Assembly: GCA_963693365.1 (NCBI GenBank)
Contig: CAVNZM010000002.1
Location: forward strand, 16,244,001-16,308,000
DNA length: 64,000 bases
Reading direction: 5' to 3'
Source of the DNA: Amoebidium appalachense
Lineage: Eukaryota > Ichthyosporea
Both the position numbers and the translations under genes were made by a program. Below the pieces are notes generated by a model, which was given only the letters and a program-made list of their open reading frames with translations, searched no databases and was not told where the DNA came from. Below, piece by piece: positions 32,184 through 55,090 of the stretch (position 1 is the stretch's first letter; every line of letters begins with the position of its first letter).

Positions 32184-33981
32184 TGATATATAACCGCCAA
32201 TGCCAGACGCAATTTCATTCTGATGCATTATGCACGCCTACCTACCCAAAGAAACATGTAGGCATGCAGGTGCATTTAGACAGAAACACATGCGCATTAC
32301 AAGGCGCTTGTGGGGGAGATAAAAAACGTGAAAACAAAGCCACACAAAGAGCACATAGGCACATTCGGAAAACTATTGTTGCCCGCATATATCCTGGGGC
32401 GCTTGCGTCATGATACATTGAACGAAAGAGTAAGATACCCCCCCCCCCCCCCCCCCCCCCCCCCGGCAGGGAAAAAAAAGGATCTTCGCGCACTCACATG
32501 CCGTAAGCAAGACTTTGAGAAGCAAACATTTGCACACTGGAAGAGCAAAACACAACCGAGGCAACAAACAAACATCATCACCAACAGGAAAAAAAGCAAA
32601 AAAAAATATATAAAAATAAAAACAAAAACAAAAACAAACAAAACAAAACAAAACAAAAAACACTAACGGTGCTTTGGCCATGTGAGAGCACCGGATACCA
32701 CAACTCTGAGTGGGGTATTGGGAGGGGTCACTCACGTCTAGGTTGTCGCATGCAATCATCTCTCCGTGGGACACCTGCAACGAACCCAGTTACTATTGAT
32801 TAAAAAACCCCGTATGAGCCCCCCCCCCCGACGGGTGACCTACTCATGTTCAAGTGAAACAGTATCTGAGTTGGGTTTCGTTAACGAGGGGAATAGGTCG
32901 AAACTCGGGTACTGTGGATGACGTGGGCCCCCCCTGAGGATGGGCTCTGCTTATTATGCATACTCTTTATGTATGGCTTGCATTCTGCATCGTGTTATCC
33001 GTTTGTTCTTGTGTACTTCGTACTTTTTGACGCATTCAAAACCCCCCCCCCCCCCCCCCCCCCCCCCCTTCCCCCCCCAAAACACACACACATGCATAAA
33101 TACAAAACAAAAAAAAAAAAAAAAAAAGGAGGGAGAAAGAGAGAGAAAGAGGAAAGAAAAATGTCCATTATATATAGAGATGTGGAAAGGGAAAAGGAAG
33201 TCCTCGGTGGTGGGTCGGCTTATCTTCTTCTCTCTGTGTGTGCGTGTCTGTGCATGTTTTCCCCCTTTCCTCTCTTCCTTACTTGTTTTGTGTGGTGGTG
33301 GTGGGTGGGTGCGGGTTGTATTGCCACAAAGGAGGACGGAGGGGAATGGAGAAGGACGTTGTGGCAGACGATAAGGGCAGGGGTACGAATAGAAAAAATC
33401 GAGGATGCACATCCCAACAGATTTAGCCACATGGGAGTTTGGTCTAGTGGTATGATTCTCGTTTAGGGTACGAGAGGTCCCGGGTTCAATTCCCGGAACT
33501 CCCCAAGCCCTTTTGCCCCAATCTCATGCGCTGCTTTTTGCTACAAAGCAAGTCCCCCCCCCCCCCCCCCCCTACCCCCAAACACACGCATGTACACACA
33601 CCAACCTCCTCCTCTTCTGCCCGCCAAAAGCACACAACCCCCCCCCCCCCCCCCCCCCCCCCCCCAACACACACACACACTCCCCCACATGTATTGTAGG
33701 AATGGGAACACAAGTAGATATACGTATGTTCACGATTTTGTTTTTGCGCGGGGTGGAATCTTGGGATACAATGTGATGGTTGTAGGCAAAAAGTGAATGT
33801 GTGTGTGTGTTTGGGGGGGGGGGGGGGGGGGGGGGGGAGGGGAGGAGAGGAGGAGGAGAAGGGGGGGGGGGGGGGGGGGGGGAGGGGGGGGGGGTTAATG
33901 GGAGGAATTCATACACAGTGGCAGATGCAGTAAGTGGGCTCGTTGGGATCCACAGGCATGTCCACCTCAATGTCCACCTTG

Positions 33982-34052
<71 letters not shown>

Positions 34053-34160
34053 TTTCTTTGTACTTTGCGCACAAGTGCTCACTTTCTCGGGTATCTTGCT
34101 TGGCTGAAAGAGTCCATGCTTAACTTGTGTATACCCACTATCCCGTGCGAAGCAAAAAAG

Positions 34161-34196
<36 letters not shown>

Positions 34197-35183
34197 TCCT
34201 CCCCCCCCCCCCCCCCGCCGCCCCCTCCTCCCCTCCCCCCCCCCCCCCCCCCGGGAGCCCCCAAAGTGCCTGTGAATGCCTAGATAGGCCAGGCTTCACT
34301 CCGCATGCCTTGGCCATCTTCATTTTGTGTCAGCACGCAATCATTTGGTGCTCAGGAATACCTATTGGGGTGGTATGAATCTAATTGTGTATGCAAGCAA
34401 GTGTGTGGCACGGGGAGGTTTGCGATAGATGGATGAAAATGTACGGCGAAGAAATGCCCAATCAGGCATGAGATGTGACCATGGGTGTAAATTCTATGTT
34501 TATGCACACTTCAATGACGTGAACTTAGGAATTTAAGGGAACATACCACAGGCTGGCCTGGTGGCGGGGCTTTGGACTTCTTCTTTTGAGGCAGGTCGGC
34601 TGTCAAAGGTTTTCAACCCTCGTGTTAGCTGAGCCTGATACACGGCCCAAAATCTGGACTCTGGTGGTGCCTTTAATAAACCGACCACTAAAGCTTCCTC
34701 TGATATCGTCTTCCACAGTTCTTACTCTTTGGCTCCGTGACAACGACACATGATATGAAGAGAGCTCGTTCACTCTCCCTTATCGCTGCCAATGGTCCTT
34801 ATGCAATTGGGCGAATAGTGATTGCGCCGGAGGGATGAAAAAAGCTATCAGTCTAAAAATTCAACATAGAGGGCATGGATTGGGATCGGCGACCACAGGG
34901 GAGAACTTGAAAACATCGACGGGCAAGCAAACTCGTTTGGGCAGCCAAAACAAAAAGGAGAAAAAAAAAACAAGAAAAAAAAACTGGGGAGTTCCGGGAA
35001 TTGAACCCGGGACCTCTCGTACCCTAAACGAGAATCATACCACTAGACCAAACTCCCTTGATGATGCAAACACTTATGCAAGTATAACTACGTTCATCAT
35101 TCTATCAGTCCTACTCAATTAGTGCCTTTGGTCCTGTAAAGCACAGCCTATCCGTCAGGGAAAGGGGTAGAGGGGATTACGGA

Positions 35184-35237
<54 letters not shown>

Positions 35238-37513
35238 CCCCCCCCCCCCCCCCCCCCCCCCGTCACCGAAAACCATTTCCCTCCTTCCTTGTGCACCACT
35301 CACAGGTGTACCATGTGCCACCCTGTGCACGCGTGCACGTGTGCCTGGAAAGGAGCAGGTAGGCCTCCCCTAATAATCAGAAGACTTTTTGTCTCCTTTA
35401 CTTCCCCCCTACTTCCCCCCCCCCCCCCACCCCCACCCCACCCTACCTTCCCGGCCCCCGGCCAGCTTCTTCTCCTTTATCCTCCATCGATTTGCGCAGA
35501 TTGTGCAGTAAACCCGAAGACAAAGACACCCACACTGGCAAAAGGGGGAAGAGAGAAGAAGTTTCATGAAAACAGGGGGGTGGGGGGTGGGGGGTGGTTA
35601 CCATCATCTCCACTAAGTAGTTCGGCCTCTAATCGTTTCACATCTGAGTCTAGTTTGCGGATGTACTTGTCCACCTGCAAACAGCGTGTAAGCATGCCAC
35701 AAACCACACACTAGGGAGAACGGTGGTACGATTGCCTGCTAAAGGAGTAGCCCCCCCCCCCCCCCCCCCCCCCCCCCCCCACACACACACCCCAACACCC
35801 CAATCATATGGTGATTTTTCTTCCTTATCGATTGATTTGGAAGGGGAGCAAATAGGGAAAATCTCTTCTGCCTTGGTAGGAAAATGCCGTGCAAGTATAT
35901 TTGGAGTTGACTGTGTGCCTTATGTGCCCTCCATGACATCCTGCTAATGCCCCTCAAGATCCAGAGAATGATGGAGAGGATGCGGGTCGGTTTTCTAAGT
36001 GCCCCCCCCCCCCCCCCCCCGGTTAAAAATGGTTTCTTTTTCTCTTTTTAAATATATATTTTCTTTTTTGGTGATGGGGGGAGGGGGAGGGGGGGGTTTG
36101 AATACAGAACACAGTACGAAGTACGCATACACGATGAGAAGCATGGTGCAGGACACATGCAAAGGCAAACATTCAAGTATGCAACATCAGCCGTGCGCAC
36201 AGTATGCGTCATAAGCAGAGCCCATCCTCAGGGAGGGCCCAAGTCATCAATTGCGTCTGAGTTTCGACCCCTTAGCCCGCATATATACGACGCTCCAACT
36301 CAGACAGCAGCATCCACTGAACTTGGGTGGGTCAACCCGTCTTGATCAAAGACGAGCAGGGTTGCTTATGCAAGCAAGGTGAGCAAAACGGTGAAGATGT
36401 GTGTGCAAACTAATGCAGTGCAGCGAAAAACGCGCATGTGCTTACAGATGCGCGACACAGAGCAACCATGCCCGGTTGCATGGAAGTAAAGATGTCTCCA
36501 CACAGTGGTCTGTCCTGAAAGGACACCTCTGAAAGAAGACAGGGGGGGTTTGAATGCGGAACACAGTACGAAGTACGCATACACGATGAGAAGCATGGTG
36601 CAGGACACATGCAGAGGCAAACATTCAAGTATGCAACATCAGCCGTGCGCACAGTATGCGTCATAAGCAGAGCCCATCCTCAGGGAGGGCCCAAGGGGGG
36701 GGGGGGGGGGGGGGGGGCAGGCATACCAGATCATAGGTTTGTACTGCCAACTGCACTTTGTCTTCGGATATGGACAGGCAGCGGTCATATTCATCCTGAA
36801 AGAACATTGGGTGGTTGTGGTGGTGGGTGGGTGTTAATGGTTGTGGTAGTGGGTGGGTAGGAGAACTTGCAATAGTGATGGTGAGTGGGTAAGTGTGTGG
36901 TGGTGGCAGTGATGGAAGGGAGAGAGGCTGGGTGTGTGGTAGTGGAGGTGGTGGGTAAGCGTGTGGTAGTGGTGGTGGGTGGTGGGTGTTATCGGTGGTG
37001 AGTGGGTGTGTGGTGTGTGGTGTGTGGTAGTGGTGGTAGTGTGATAGAGCGTGGGTGAGTGGTGTGGGTGGTGTGTGGTAGTGGTGGTGGTGGGATGGTG
37101 GGTGGTGTGAGTGGTGTGGGTGGGTGGGTGGATGGTTAGTAGAGGTGGCGAGGGAGGAAGAGGGCGGAAGACAGTGTGGGGTGGGAGTGGTGGTAGGTGG
37201 GTGGGTGTAGTGGTGGTGGGGAGGGAGGGTAGGCGGTAGTGAGGTGCAGGGAGTGTGGGAGAGAGGAGGGTGTATGGGTGGGTGGTGGGAGTTGGTGGTA
37301 GGTGGGTGTGTGATATTGGTGGTGGGTGGGCCGATGACGAGCAGCCCACACTCCTTACCGACACCGAAAACAACAGAGGAAGGCTTAAGAGTAGGCGGAA
37401 GAGGAATGTGTGTGTGTGTGTGAGTGAGTGAGTGAGTGTGTGTGTGTGTGAGTGAGGGTGTGTGTGTGTGTGGGTGGTGGTGGTGGTGGTGGTGGTTGGG
37501 AGGGAAGGAGGGG

Positions 37514-37550
<37 letters not shown>

Positions 37551-37682
37551 GGGGGATGACTAGGAGGGCAAATCAAGGGGAGTAAACAAAGAGAAGAAGA
37601 ACATAAACCAAGGGGGTTACGGGAGACCGAGGGCCCAGGGGGGGGGGGGGGGGGAAGGATAGAAGAGCGGGGTTGGGCGGGG

Positions 37683-37716
<34 letters not shown>

Positions 37717-38757
37717 GGGGGAGGGGGGGGGGGAGGGGAGAAAGGATACAAGAGCGGGGTCGGGTGGGGGGAGGGGGGAGGGGGGAGGGGGTTGCACTTC
37801 AAGTAGGACAGTGCAGGCCGAAGCACATCAGTCCTGGTGTAGTGACGCCTAGTCACTTTTATTTCCGGGGGGGGGGGGGGGGGGGGGGGGGGGGAGGGGG
37901 GGGGGGGAAGGGCGGAGGAGGAGGACGGGGAGAGGGGGGGGGGGGGGGGGGGGGGGACAGACACTGGGCATAACACACACCTGCATTTCCTTTATCCTGC
38001 CGCTTCTCTCCTGTGGCTCGAGCTCTTTCAATGCATGGTATATGGTCTCGTGGTCAAAGTCTACACTGTCCAATATCTCTGGTCGAGGGGCGGTAAACTT
38101 ATCAGGTGCAGTATGTGTGGAACAGTAACGAAGAGTAGAGTCATGTACAAGGATTTTCTCGACCTGATATTACTGATATAAAGGTGAAAAAGGGAGACAA
38201 AAGACAGAAACAGTCAGGTATATATTTCGTTCTAGCAACATCTCTGACCTGCATGATCATTTAAGCACACACATCTACTCTTAGCTCGACAACAAAACAA
38301 GCATACCTTGTGCACGGGTGTCCAGATCTCTCATCAAGTTCATATTTCTTTGGAGATCTGCTGGTAACGTTTCCAAACCTGAAAAGGCACAGGCGGAATT
38401 AGGAAAGGTCATGTTCAGTCATGGTACCCGTTTCGACCATAATCAGAGCACCGCTATGCAGTCTATTCGGTTAGCTTAACAAATCCTGCTGGGAAAAAAC
38501 AAAGTAAGTACCATGCGCTTAAAAAGAAGGGTCCCCATATGTATAGTGCTATCGTGATATCATTACAGAGCGAGGTTTTGTGTAGAGTGTTCATGGGAGG
38601 AGGTGTGAGAGGGAGGGTGGGTGGGTGAGCGGTGGGTGGGGCGCAGGGGGGGGGGGGGGGGGGGGACGAGCTATGGTGAGAGGTGCACACAAAGACAAAA
38701 GACGCGTTTACACTTACTGTTGATGTAGTGCTCTAAGTACACGGATGAGACAGCCAT
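31064..38757 (-). CDS. ING (inhibitor of growth) family protein with C-terminal PHD finger
   Basis: Predicted coding exons, minus strand: 38718-38757, 38307-38378, 37981-38078, 36727-36795, 35602-35674, 34547-34599, 33915-33983, 32736-32774, 31985-32086, 31064-31087. All phases agree and the product is 212 aa. Residues 1-15 read [14 protein letters not shown], followed by [16 protein letters not shown] and, later, [21 protein letters not shown], the typical ING4/5-type N-terminal helical domain. A basic stretch QKKKSK near residue 122 is a likely nuclear localisation signal. The PHD finger (about 153-198) has the ING order [24 protein letters not shown] and [11 protein letters not shown] proteins bind H3K4me3 through the PHD and recruit HAT or HDAC complexes. 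An upstream acceptor at 38788 and a GC-rich stretch ending in a GTAAGC donor near 39377-39500 suggest a noncoding first exon. The 24-nt last exon (APGTGRR then stop) is chosen for its acceptor and phase and is less certain. Two tRNA-Pro genes lie in its introns. Confidence 0.92.
32857..33041 (-). repeat. Dispersed repeat family A, minus-strand copy
   Basis: About 185 bp containing GAGGATGGGCTCTGCTTATTATGC and ending GACGCATTCAAA at a C run, which is the reverse complement of the family start. It matches 56425-56607 closely and lies in the ING intron before the first PHD exon pair is complete. Confidence 0.78.
33433..33504 (+). tRNA. tRNA-Pro (anticodon AGG)
   Basis: 72-nt cloverleaf. Acceptor stem GGGAGTT pairs with AACTCCC, followed by discriminator C. 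The anticodon arm CTCGT-TTAGGGT-ACGAG has AGG at the centre. The B box GGTTCAATTCC and the A-box region TGGTCTAGTGG are intact. A TTTT terminator follows at 33511-33514. No intron. It lies antisense within an ING intron and is identical to 34986-35057. Confidence 0.97.
34986..35057 (-). tRNA. tRNA-Pro (anticodon AGG), identical inverted copy
   Basis: Reverse complement of the plus-strand sequence gives the same 72 nt as 33433-33504, base for base. Downstream on the minus strand come long T runs (34955-34983), which serve as a pol III terminator. It lies in the sense orientation inside another ING intron. Confidence 0.97.
36097..36491 (+). repeat. Dispersed repeat family A, long copy 2
   Basis: Full-length partner of 8628-9023, also preceded by a G run and starting TTTGAAT. 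By eye the two copies differ almost only by transitions, many at CG/TG/CA positions, with about two transversions. It lies inside an ING intron. Confidence 0.85.
36549..36695 (+). repeat. Dispersed repeat family A, truncated copy next to copy 2
   Basis: About 147 bp repeating the first part of 36097-36491 and ending in a new G run right after the CCTCAGGGAGGGCCCAAG core. It is separated from copy 2 by under 60 bp, in the same orientation. Confidence 0.8.
36800..37335 (+). repeat. Degenerate GGTGGT/GGTGGGTGGGTGT minisatellite
   Basis: About 530 bp of imperfect G/T units of the type GTGGTGGTGGGTGGGTGT, with shorter G runs. In the ING transcript this is a CCACCACCCAC-type tract upstream of the acceptor of exon 36727-36795. 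No coding content. Confidence 0.8.
37681..37730 (+). repeat. G-run block in ING intron
   Basis: Part of a set of G runs at 37517-37550, 37639-37654, 37685-37715 and 37867-37956, which together make most of the intron between exons 37981-38078 and 36727-36795. They are C runs in the transcript. Confidence 0.8.
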
Positions 38758-41099
38758 CTTCGAAGTCTCTCACACGTTTTCCTCCCACCACCTGAAGTTG
38801 CAAAAAAAAAACACCAGCTGCTAACTCTGGGCCCTTAACACACGTATTTGGTCGAGCAGAAATCAGCGAATGCAAATCTGAGAGCAAGACAGTATGCGTT
38901 CATGTATTCAATTAATAGTCACACTGGCATGCACGAGTTAGAATTTGGCTTTGTAGGCAGCCGAAAAACCGTCGAGAGAACTACGGTAAGGACCCGGAAA
39001 CACGATTATAGTCTGGAAAGCTTCTTGTAGGCGGGATGATGACAGAGAAATCTAATATTCTGCTAAGCAATACATAGATATTGCTGGAAATGTTGTTTTG
39101 AATAGAAGATGCCGAGTAAGGACGAGCAACAAAAAACTTGAGTTGGTTAGGACTCACAATTGCAAGCAGCCAGCTTTCTGTTGGTAAAAGCCCGCGCTTT
39201 TCTGTTGTATAGGCCTGTTAGATCAAAAATGCGTGATTATAAAAAATACAACAAGGTTCTGGTTAATTTAAAAAACTTAAATAAAAGTTTTATAACTTGT
39301 AAGCCAATCAGCGTTGTTTATTCTTAAAGTCATTTTGCCGCGGCATTTACATCGCTCTGCCCCTCTCCCCGCTTACCCCGCAGGCCCGCACGTTTGACGT
39401 CCTCATCATCCTCAACATTCGAAGCCGTGCTCGTCGGTCCTACACGCCCTTCCTACGGCAACTCCACAACACCGTTAGCATCAACTCACGCATAGAAGAC
39501 ACATGCGCACTTAGAGTTCTTGCCCTGCTGTACATACGTGAAAACACCCGTTTTTTTACAGCTCTTTTATGGCGGTTGGTGTTCTTCTAAGGTGCCCTCC
39601 AAACGCCACCAGAAGCAACCTTCTGATGTCTGAGGACCCCTCTTGAGGTGGGTGGTTATGAGATTATTATAATCTGTTTTTAAACGCCCTATTTTAAGGT
39701 TAGGTGTTTTCGAAATTGGTCTTCGCGCATACACGTACCGTGAGGCCTTTTTTCGGGAGTTTGTGTGTGGTTTTTTGTACCACTATTCAATGGAGCCGTG
39801 CCGCTCTGTTGTGGGCTCTAAGCGCGAAAGAGGAGGCGAGAAAGGGTGGGAAAAGGTGGTGAAGTGAATTATTGGCTGGGTGAGGTTGCAAACAGATACA
39901 CGGTTGTAAAGGAAAACGGTTGGGCGGACACTGAGAAAGAAGTTGAGCGAACGAGGGAAGGGCGGGGGGGGGAGGAGGGGAGGGGGGAGGGGGGGGGGGG
40001 GGGGGGAGGGGGAGGGGGAGGGGGAGGACGGGAAGGGCGGGGGGGGCAAGGGGGGTTGGGGGAGGGGGGAGGAGGGGGAGGTGTGAGGGTGAGGGAGGAC
40101 GGGTAAGGGCGAGGGGGCATAGAGCTGGGTGGAGGCGAAGGGAGGGGTGAGGGGTGCTGAGTACTTAGAGGAAGGCGGGGAGCGGGGGGGGGAGAGAGAG
40201 AAGGGAATGTGTGGGAGGGTTAACTATGAGTGCCCTGGGGCTGGTGGACCTAAATTTTTTGCGGATTCCGGAAGGGAATTGGGAAAAGAATCAGCGATAA
40301 AGCATAACAATCAAGTGTTCTTATAAAGAACACGGTGTCTGCTCTTTGGCTGCTAACTTTAGAATGGGTTGCTTAGCGAACTACTTGTGTTTCCGATTTT
40401 TGTCTTCGAGCAGACACAGGTCATGGTGTGAAGGTGGAGGAAAGAGGGTTATGAGAGCTAGCTTATCTATAATACTTTGTGATGATGCTGTTGTTCGTTG
40501 TTTAGTGGTCTCGTTCCCCTCTGTCTTGTTAGGTAACATGCTTATCCCCTGCAGCCGTTTCTGCTCAGCACCGTGCTAATGAAGGGTGACCAGAGTCTCC
40601 AGAGCGGCCCTATGCTCATTAGCACACGAAAAACTTCTTCAGGGAAGAAGTTGTTAGGCTTACAAACCCAAGCGGATAATGCTAAGGTAGGTTTGTTCAA
40701 CTGTGGGCCAGCAACAAAGACACACAAGCACAACGGGGAACGGGGAGTTGTTTTGTTGGAGGCACAGCTGCTGTATTCGCACACTCCCGTTGAGCGCTCT
40801 CCAGCTTGTGTCTTTTGCATTGCTTCTCCACACAACAGCCTACATTTCTCCCCCCTCCCCTCCTTTCAAGCAACACACACACACACGCAAGCACACACAC
40901 ACACACACACACACTCGCGCCAGGCAGTGCCCTCCTATATCCACCATAACACCTACACATTCACAAACTCTTAACAAATACACATTCGCAGTGCAAGCTA
41001 GCTAGGGAACATATGTTTGCAGTGTTTTCATCTTCATTCCCAACCACAGCGGCTGACCGAGTGCTTTGACAGTCAGGGACCTTGGACCGGTCCCCTTTA
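38758..41099. other. Divergent region between ING and twin-PHD genes
   Basis: Largely complex sequence. 39330-39530 is GC-rich and contains a stretch that on the minus strand ends in a GTAAGC donor near 39377, a likely noncoding first exon of ING. 39960-40130 is a G-rich low-complexity block. 40560-40830 holds an open frame on the plus strand without recognisable similarity, possibly 5' leader of the twin-PHD gene. (CA)n lies near 40880-40912. Confidence 0.5.
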
Positions 41100-52371
<11,272 letters not shown>

Positions 52372-52521
52372 GTTTGGGGGATGTCCCTCATTGCTTGTGC
52401 TGAACTTAGTACCTACGAGTGACTGACTGGCTGTGAATTATAGGGGCTGTGGGCATGTTTGTCACAGTTCTTTTGCGTCTCTGTGCCCCCGCCCAAGGGA
52501 AGGGGGCGGATCTGGAGGACT

Positions 52522-52562
<41 letters not shown>

Positions 52563-54989
52563 CGGCCCCGCTGTATGTAAATGAATGCATGATTGACCGT
52601 GTGTGTGTTTGTGTTTGTGTGTGTGTGGTATATACATAGCTGGGAATTCCTGGTCGTTTTATAATGCTAAGTTCATAATTGTGTATTTTTGCATGTTTGT
52701 TTATTGTGAAGGCTAATTTAGCTGTTTTACTGTTGACCGAAAGTACCACTAAAGTAGGGGTTGGTAAGGCTTGGTGGCACACGAAGTATTCTCGTGAATT
52801 AAGGCTTCAGTGCACTACAGAATCACTCTTGGAAGTATGTATGTAGATTGCCTGGAACTGTCGCTGTAATAAACAGGTCCATCGTTACCCTGTCTGTTAC
52901 AAGCAAGATGTGACTACATTTGCCACTATCGAATAAAGATGTGAGCATGGCCGCATATCAGCAACATGACTATGTTGAAGATCTGTTGGTCATGCACAGC
53001 GCCAGTACTGACACCTCGACCTTCATACCGGCTCTTTGACTGAAATGCTTCAGCGATGTTTGGCACCGTCCGAAGCGCTGTTTTCCTGGTCCAAGGGGTT
53101 TCTTTTGCTTTAGATTTGATTCGGAAACAGGCTGATCCTGTAATGTACTCGGTTTCATGAAGAGCTGCTAAGCCAAGCGTTGTGGTATGTAGTTGGTTTC
53201 CATATCCATAACAAAAGGCGTGAGATTTTCGAAGTGCTCGTCTTGCTTATGATGTATTAGGCGAGTCGGGGATTGCTTCAATGATGAATCACCTGATGTG
53301 CTCCCCGTTTGTGCAGCACATAAGCTGTGACACAAGCTGTGCTGCGTCAATTATCACAACCATGCAAGCGGCGTACAACGCGTACGGAAGCTGCTTGGCC
53401 CCGGGGCTGGCCCACTGGCACCTGAAAACGTGCACATTCCCAAAGTCTCCAAAGCAAAAGGCTCTGTTTGCGTGCATATGTAACAGTTAACGTTGGACGT
53501 TTACGTGACAGAGGTGGCTACTCTTGGCTACCCTAATATGCATATTAGCACCTATAGCAGGGTATTCGTATAGGCAGGGTAGAACTTTAGAAGATTTCTC
53601 AATAATATTTGTCCCCTTCGTTCACTCCCAATCGCCACATCAGCTGCGATCAGCAGCAGCCAAGGCCGGAACCCCGGAGCCGCAGGCTTGCCACCACAGC
53701 TCAACAGGCGCGCTTCTCTGCTCATTGCTGCCAGTGGCACTTTTTGTACTTGTGCATTTACGCATTTCTTTTCTCCTCGGCCTGAGAATGAAGAAGAATG
53801 TCAGGCCTGATGTGCGCGGGTAAGTGCTGGAGGTAAGGTGAAAGCATGCACGGCCATCTTGTGTTCTGGTTGGCCATGCGCAAAACAAGTCCTCCCGGGA
53901 AGCCTTCGCGCCTCTTGGCGTGACCGTTTTGATTTTTGAAAATTCGCGCGCTTTTTTTCCACCCAAAATTGTGGTATGGCAAATCACCAACGGACAACAT
54001 TCCACAACTTTCGCGCCATTCCCAACCGACACGGTCCTTTCTTGTGCTGGTCGTTGGCTGTTGGAAAAACATGAGGGAAAAACGGCAAATGCCATGAGAT
54101 GAACTATGCCTGTTAGCGATATCCACTTGTTGAGACCTGTTTATCTGAAGAGAAGTCCGGCCTGTCACGGCTTAAAGGTAGGATGGGCGATTTAGTGGTT
54201 TCGGAGGTGTCTGAGAGTGGCACGTGTGCAGGGGGGGTCAGTATGTGTGAATAGGCACCTTGTGAGTTGCATGAGTGAAATGCGCTGGAAATGGCGCTAA
54301 TAGAGTTCTGCAGGCCGTTTAAAGACAGGAATGAAAGATGGATCCGGGAGAATGCGGCTGGGTGATGTGCCTGTGTTACTTCGCTTATTTCTTGGGCAGG
54401 GCTAAAGGAAAGGAGAGAAGGTTAGAGAGAAGGTTACTATTGACAGGAACGGATGAGAGCGAGTCAAAAAGGTTGGGTCATAGGCGTATTCTATATCTGT
54501 GCCAATTATGTTAGGCAAGAGAGGGCGGGTTAGGGCCAGGCTTTTACACCAGCAACTCGTTGTGCTGCTTCCCATTGATAAGTTTGCAGACCTACTGTGA
54601 GGGTCGAGAGCCTGAGAGCTCGAAAACCGCGGTTACGTTGTTTTATATAGCTGGGCTTGTGGAACGTAAGAGCGAGGGAGAAGGGTTGCGTGAAGACGAA
54701 TCTGTTGTTATTGCATTAGGACGCACCTGGGTTTTGCTGTTGCCAGCTTCCAAGCGGCAGTTGAACTAGATAGCACCTTCCCACTTTCGTGTCTCCGAGT
54801 CGAGCCCACGTTCACGGGGCGGAAAATAGGCTCGTCTCGCCTTGATTTGCTGAGCGAACTCATAGATTCCTTTTGGGAAAGACGTTTAGAGGCTAGATGT
54901 TGTGAGCTGTACTAACTACTCTTTTTTATTACCCATACTCCGATCCCACTCATCCACACATGTTAACGTGGCTTTCCTTATCACCCAGG
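52372..54989. other. Spacer upstream of the SET8 gene, mostly complex sequence
   Basis: Apart from a G run at about 52524-52559 this is unusually free of simple repeats. ORFs of 60-150 codons occur on both strands (for example 53281-53490 plus and 53640-54095 minus) without recognisable motifs. A good donor (GTAAGT) near 53820 and the acceptor at 54988-54989 suggest a noncoding 5' exon and intron of the SET8 gene, so its promoter probably lies near 53.0-53.8 kb. Confidence 0.45.
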
Positions 54990-55024
54990 CACCTCGAATT
55001 TCAGACCACCTGAAACTTTGGTAC

Positions 55025-55090
55025 ATGAAGTGCGTCCGTACCACCGAGTGGCTGAGGAGTAGTGTGGGACTATGGGCCGTCCGGCTATGA
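55025..55090 (+). promoter_or_regulatory. Upstream ORF overlapping the SET8 start codon (ATGA)
   Basis: In the predicted 5' exon (54990-55116) an ATG at 55025 opens a 21-codon ORF ending LWAVRL with TGA at 55088-55090. This overlaps the main ATG at 55087-55089 as ATGA. Such overlaps permit termination-reinitiation and often dampen translation. Regulation is inferred only. Confidence 0.5.

Noticed and set aside
35455-35550. Possible extra ING exon with good acceptor and GTAGGG donor on the minus strand
   Set aside because: Including it breaks the phase of the next exon (basic QKKKSK segment). It may be an alternative exon but is not needed.
53281-54095. Moderate ORFs on both strands upstream of SET8
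   Set aside because: No family motif, no convincing splice context and different frames. Probably noncoding leader or spacer.
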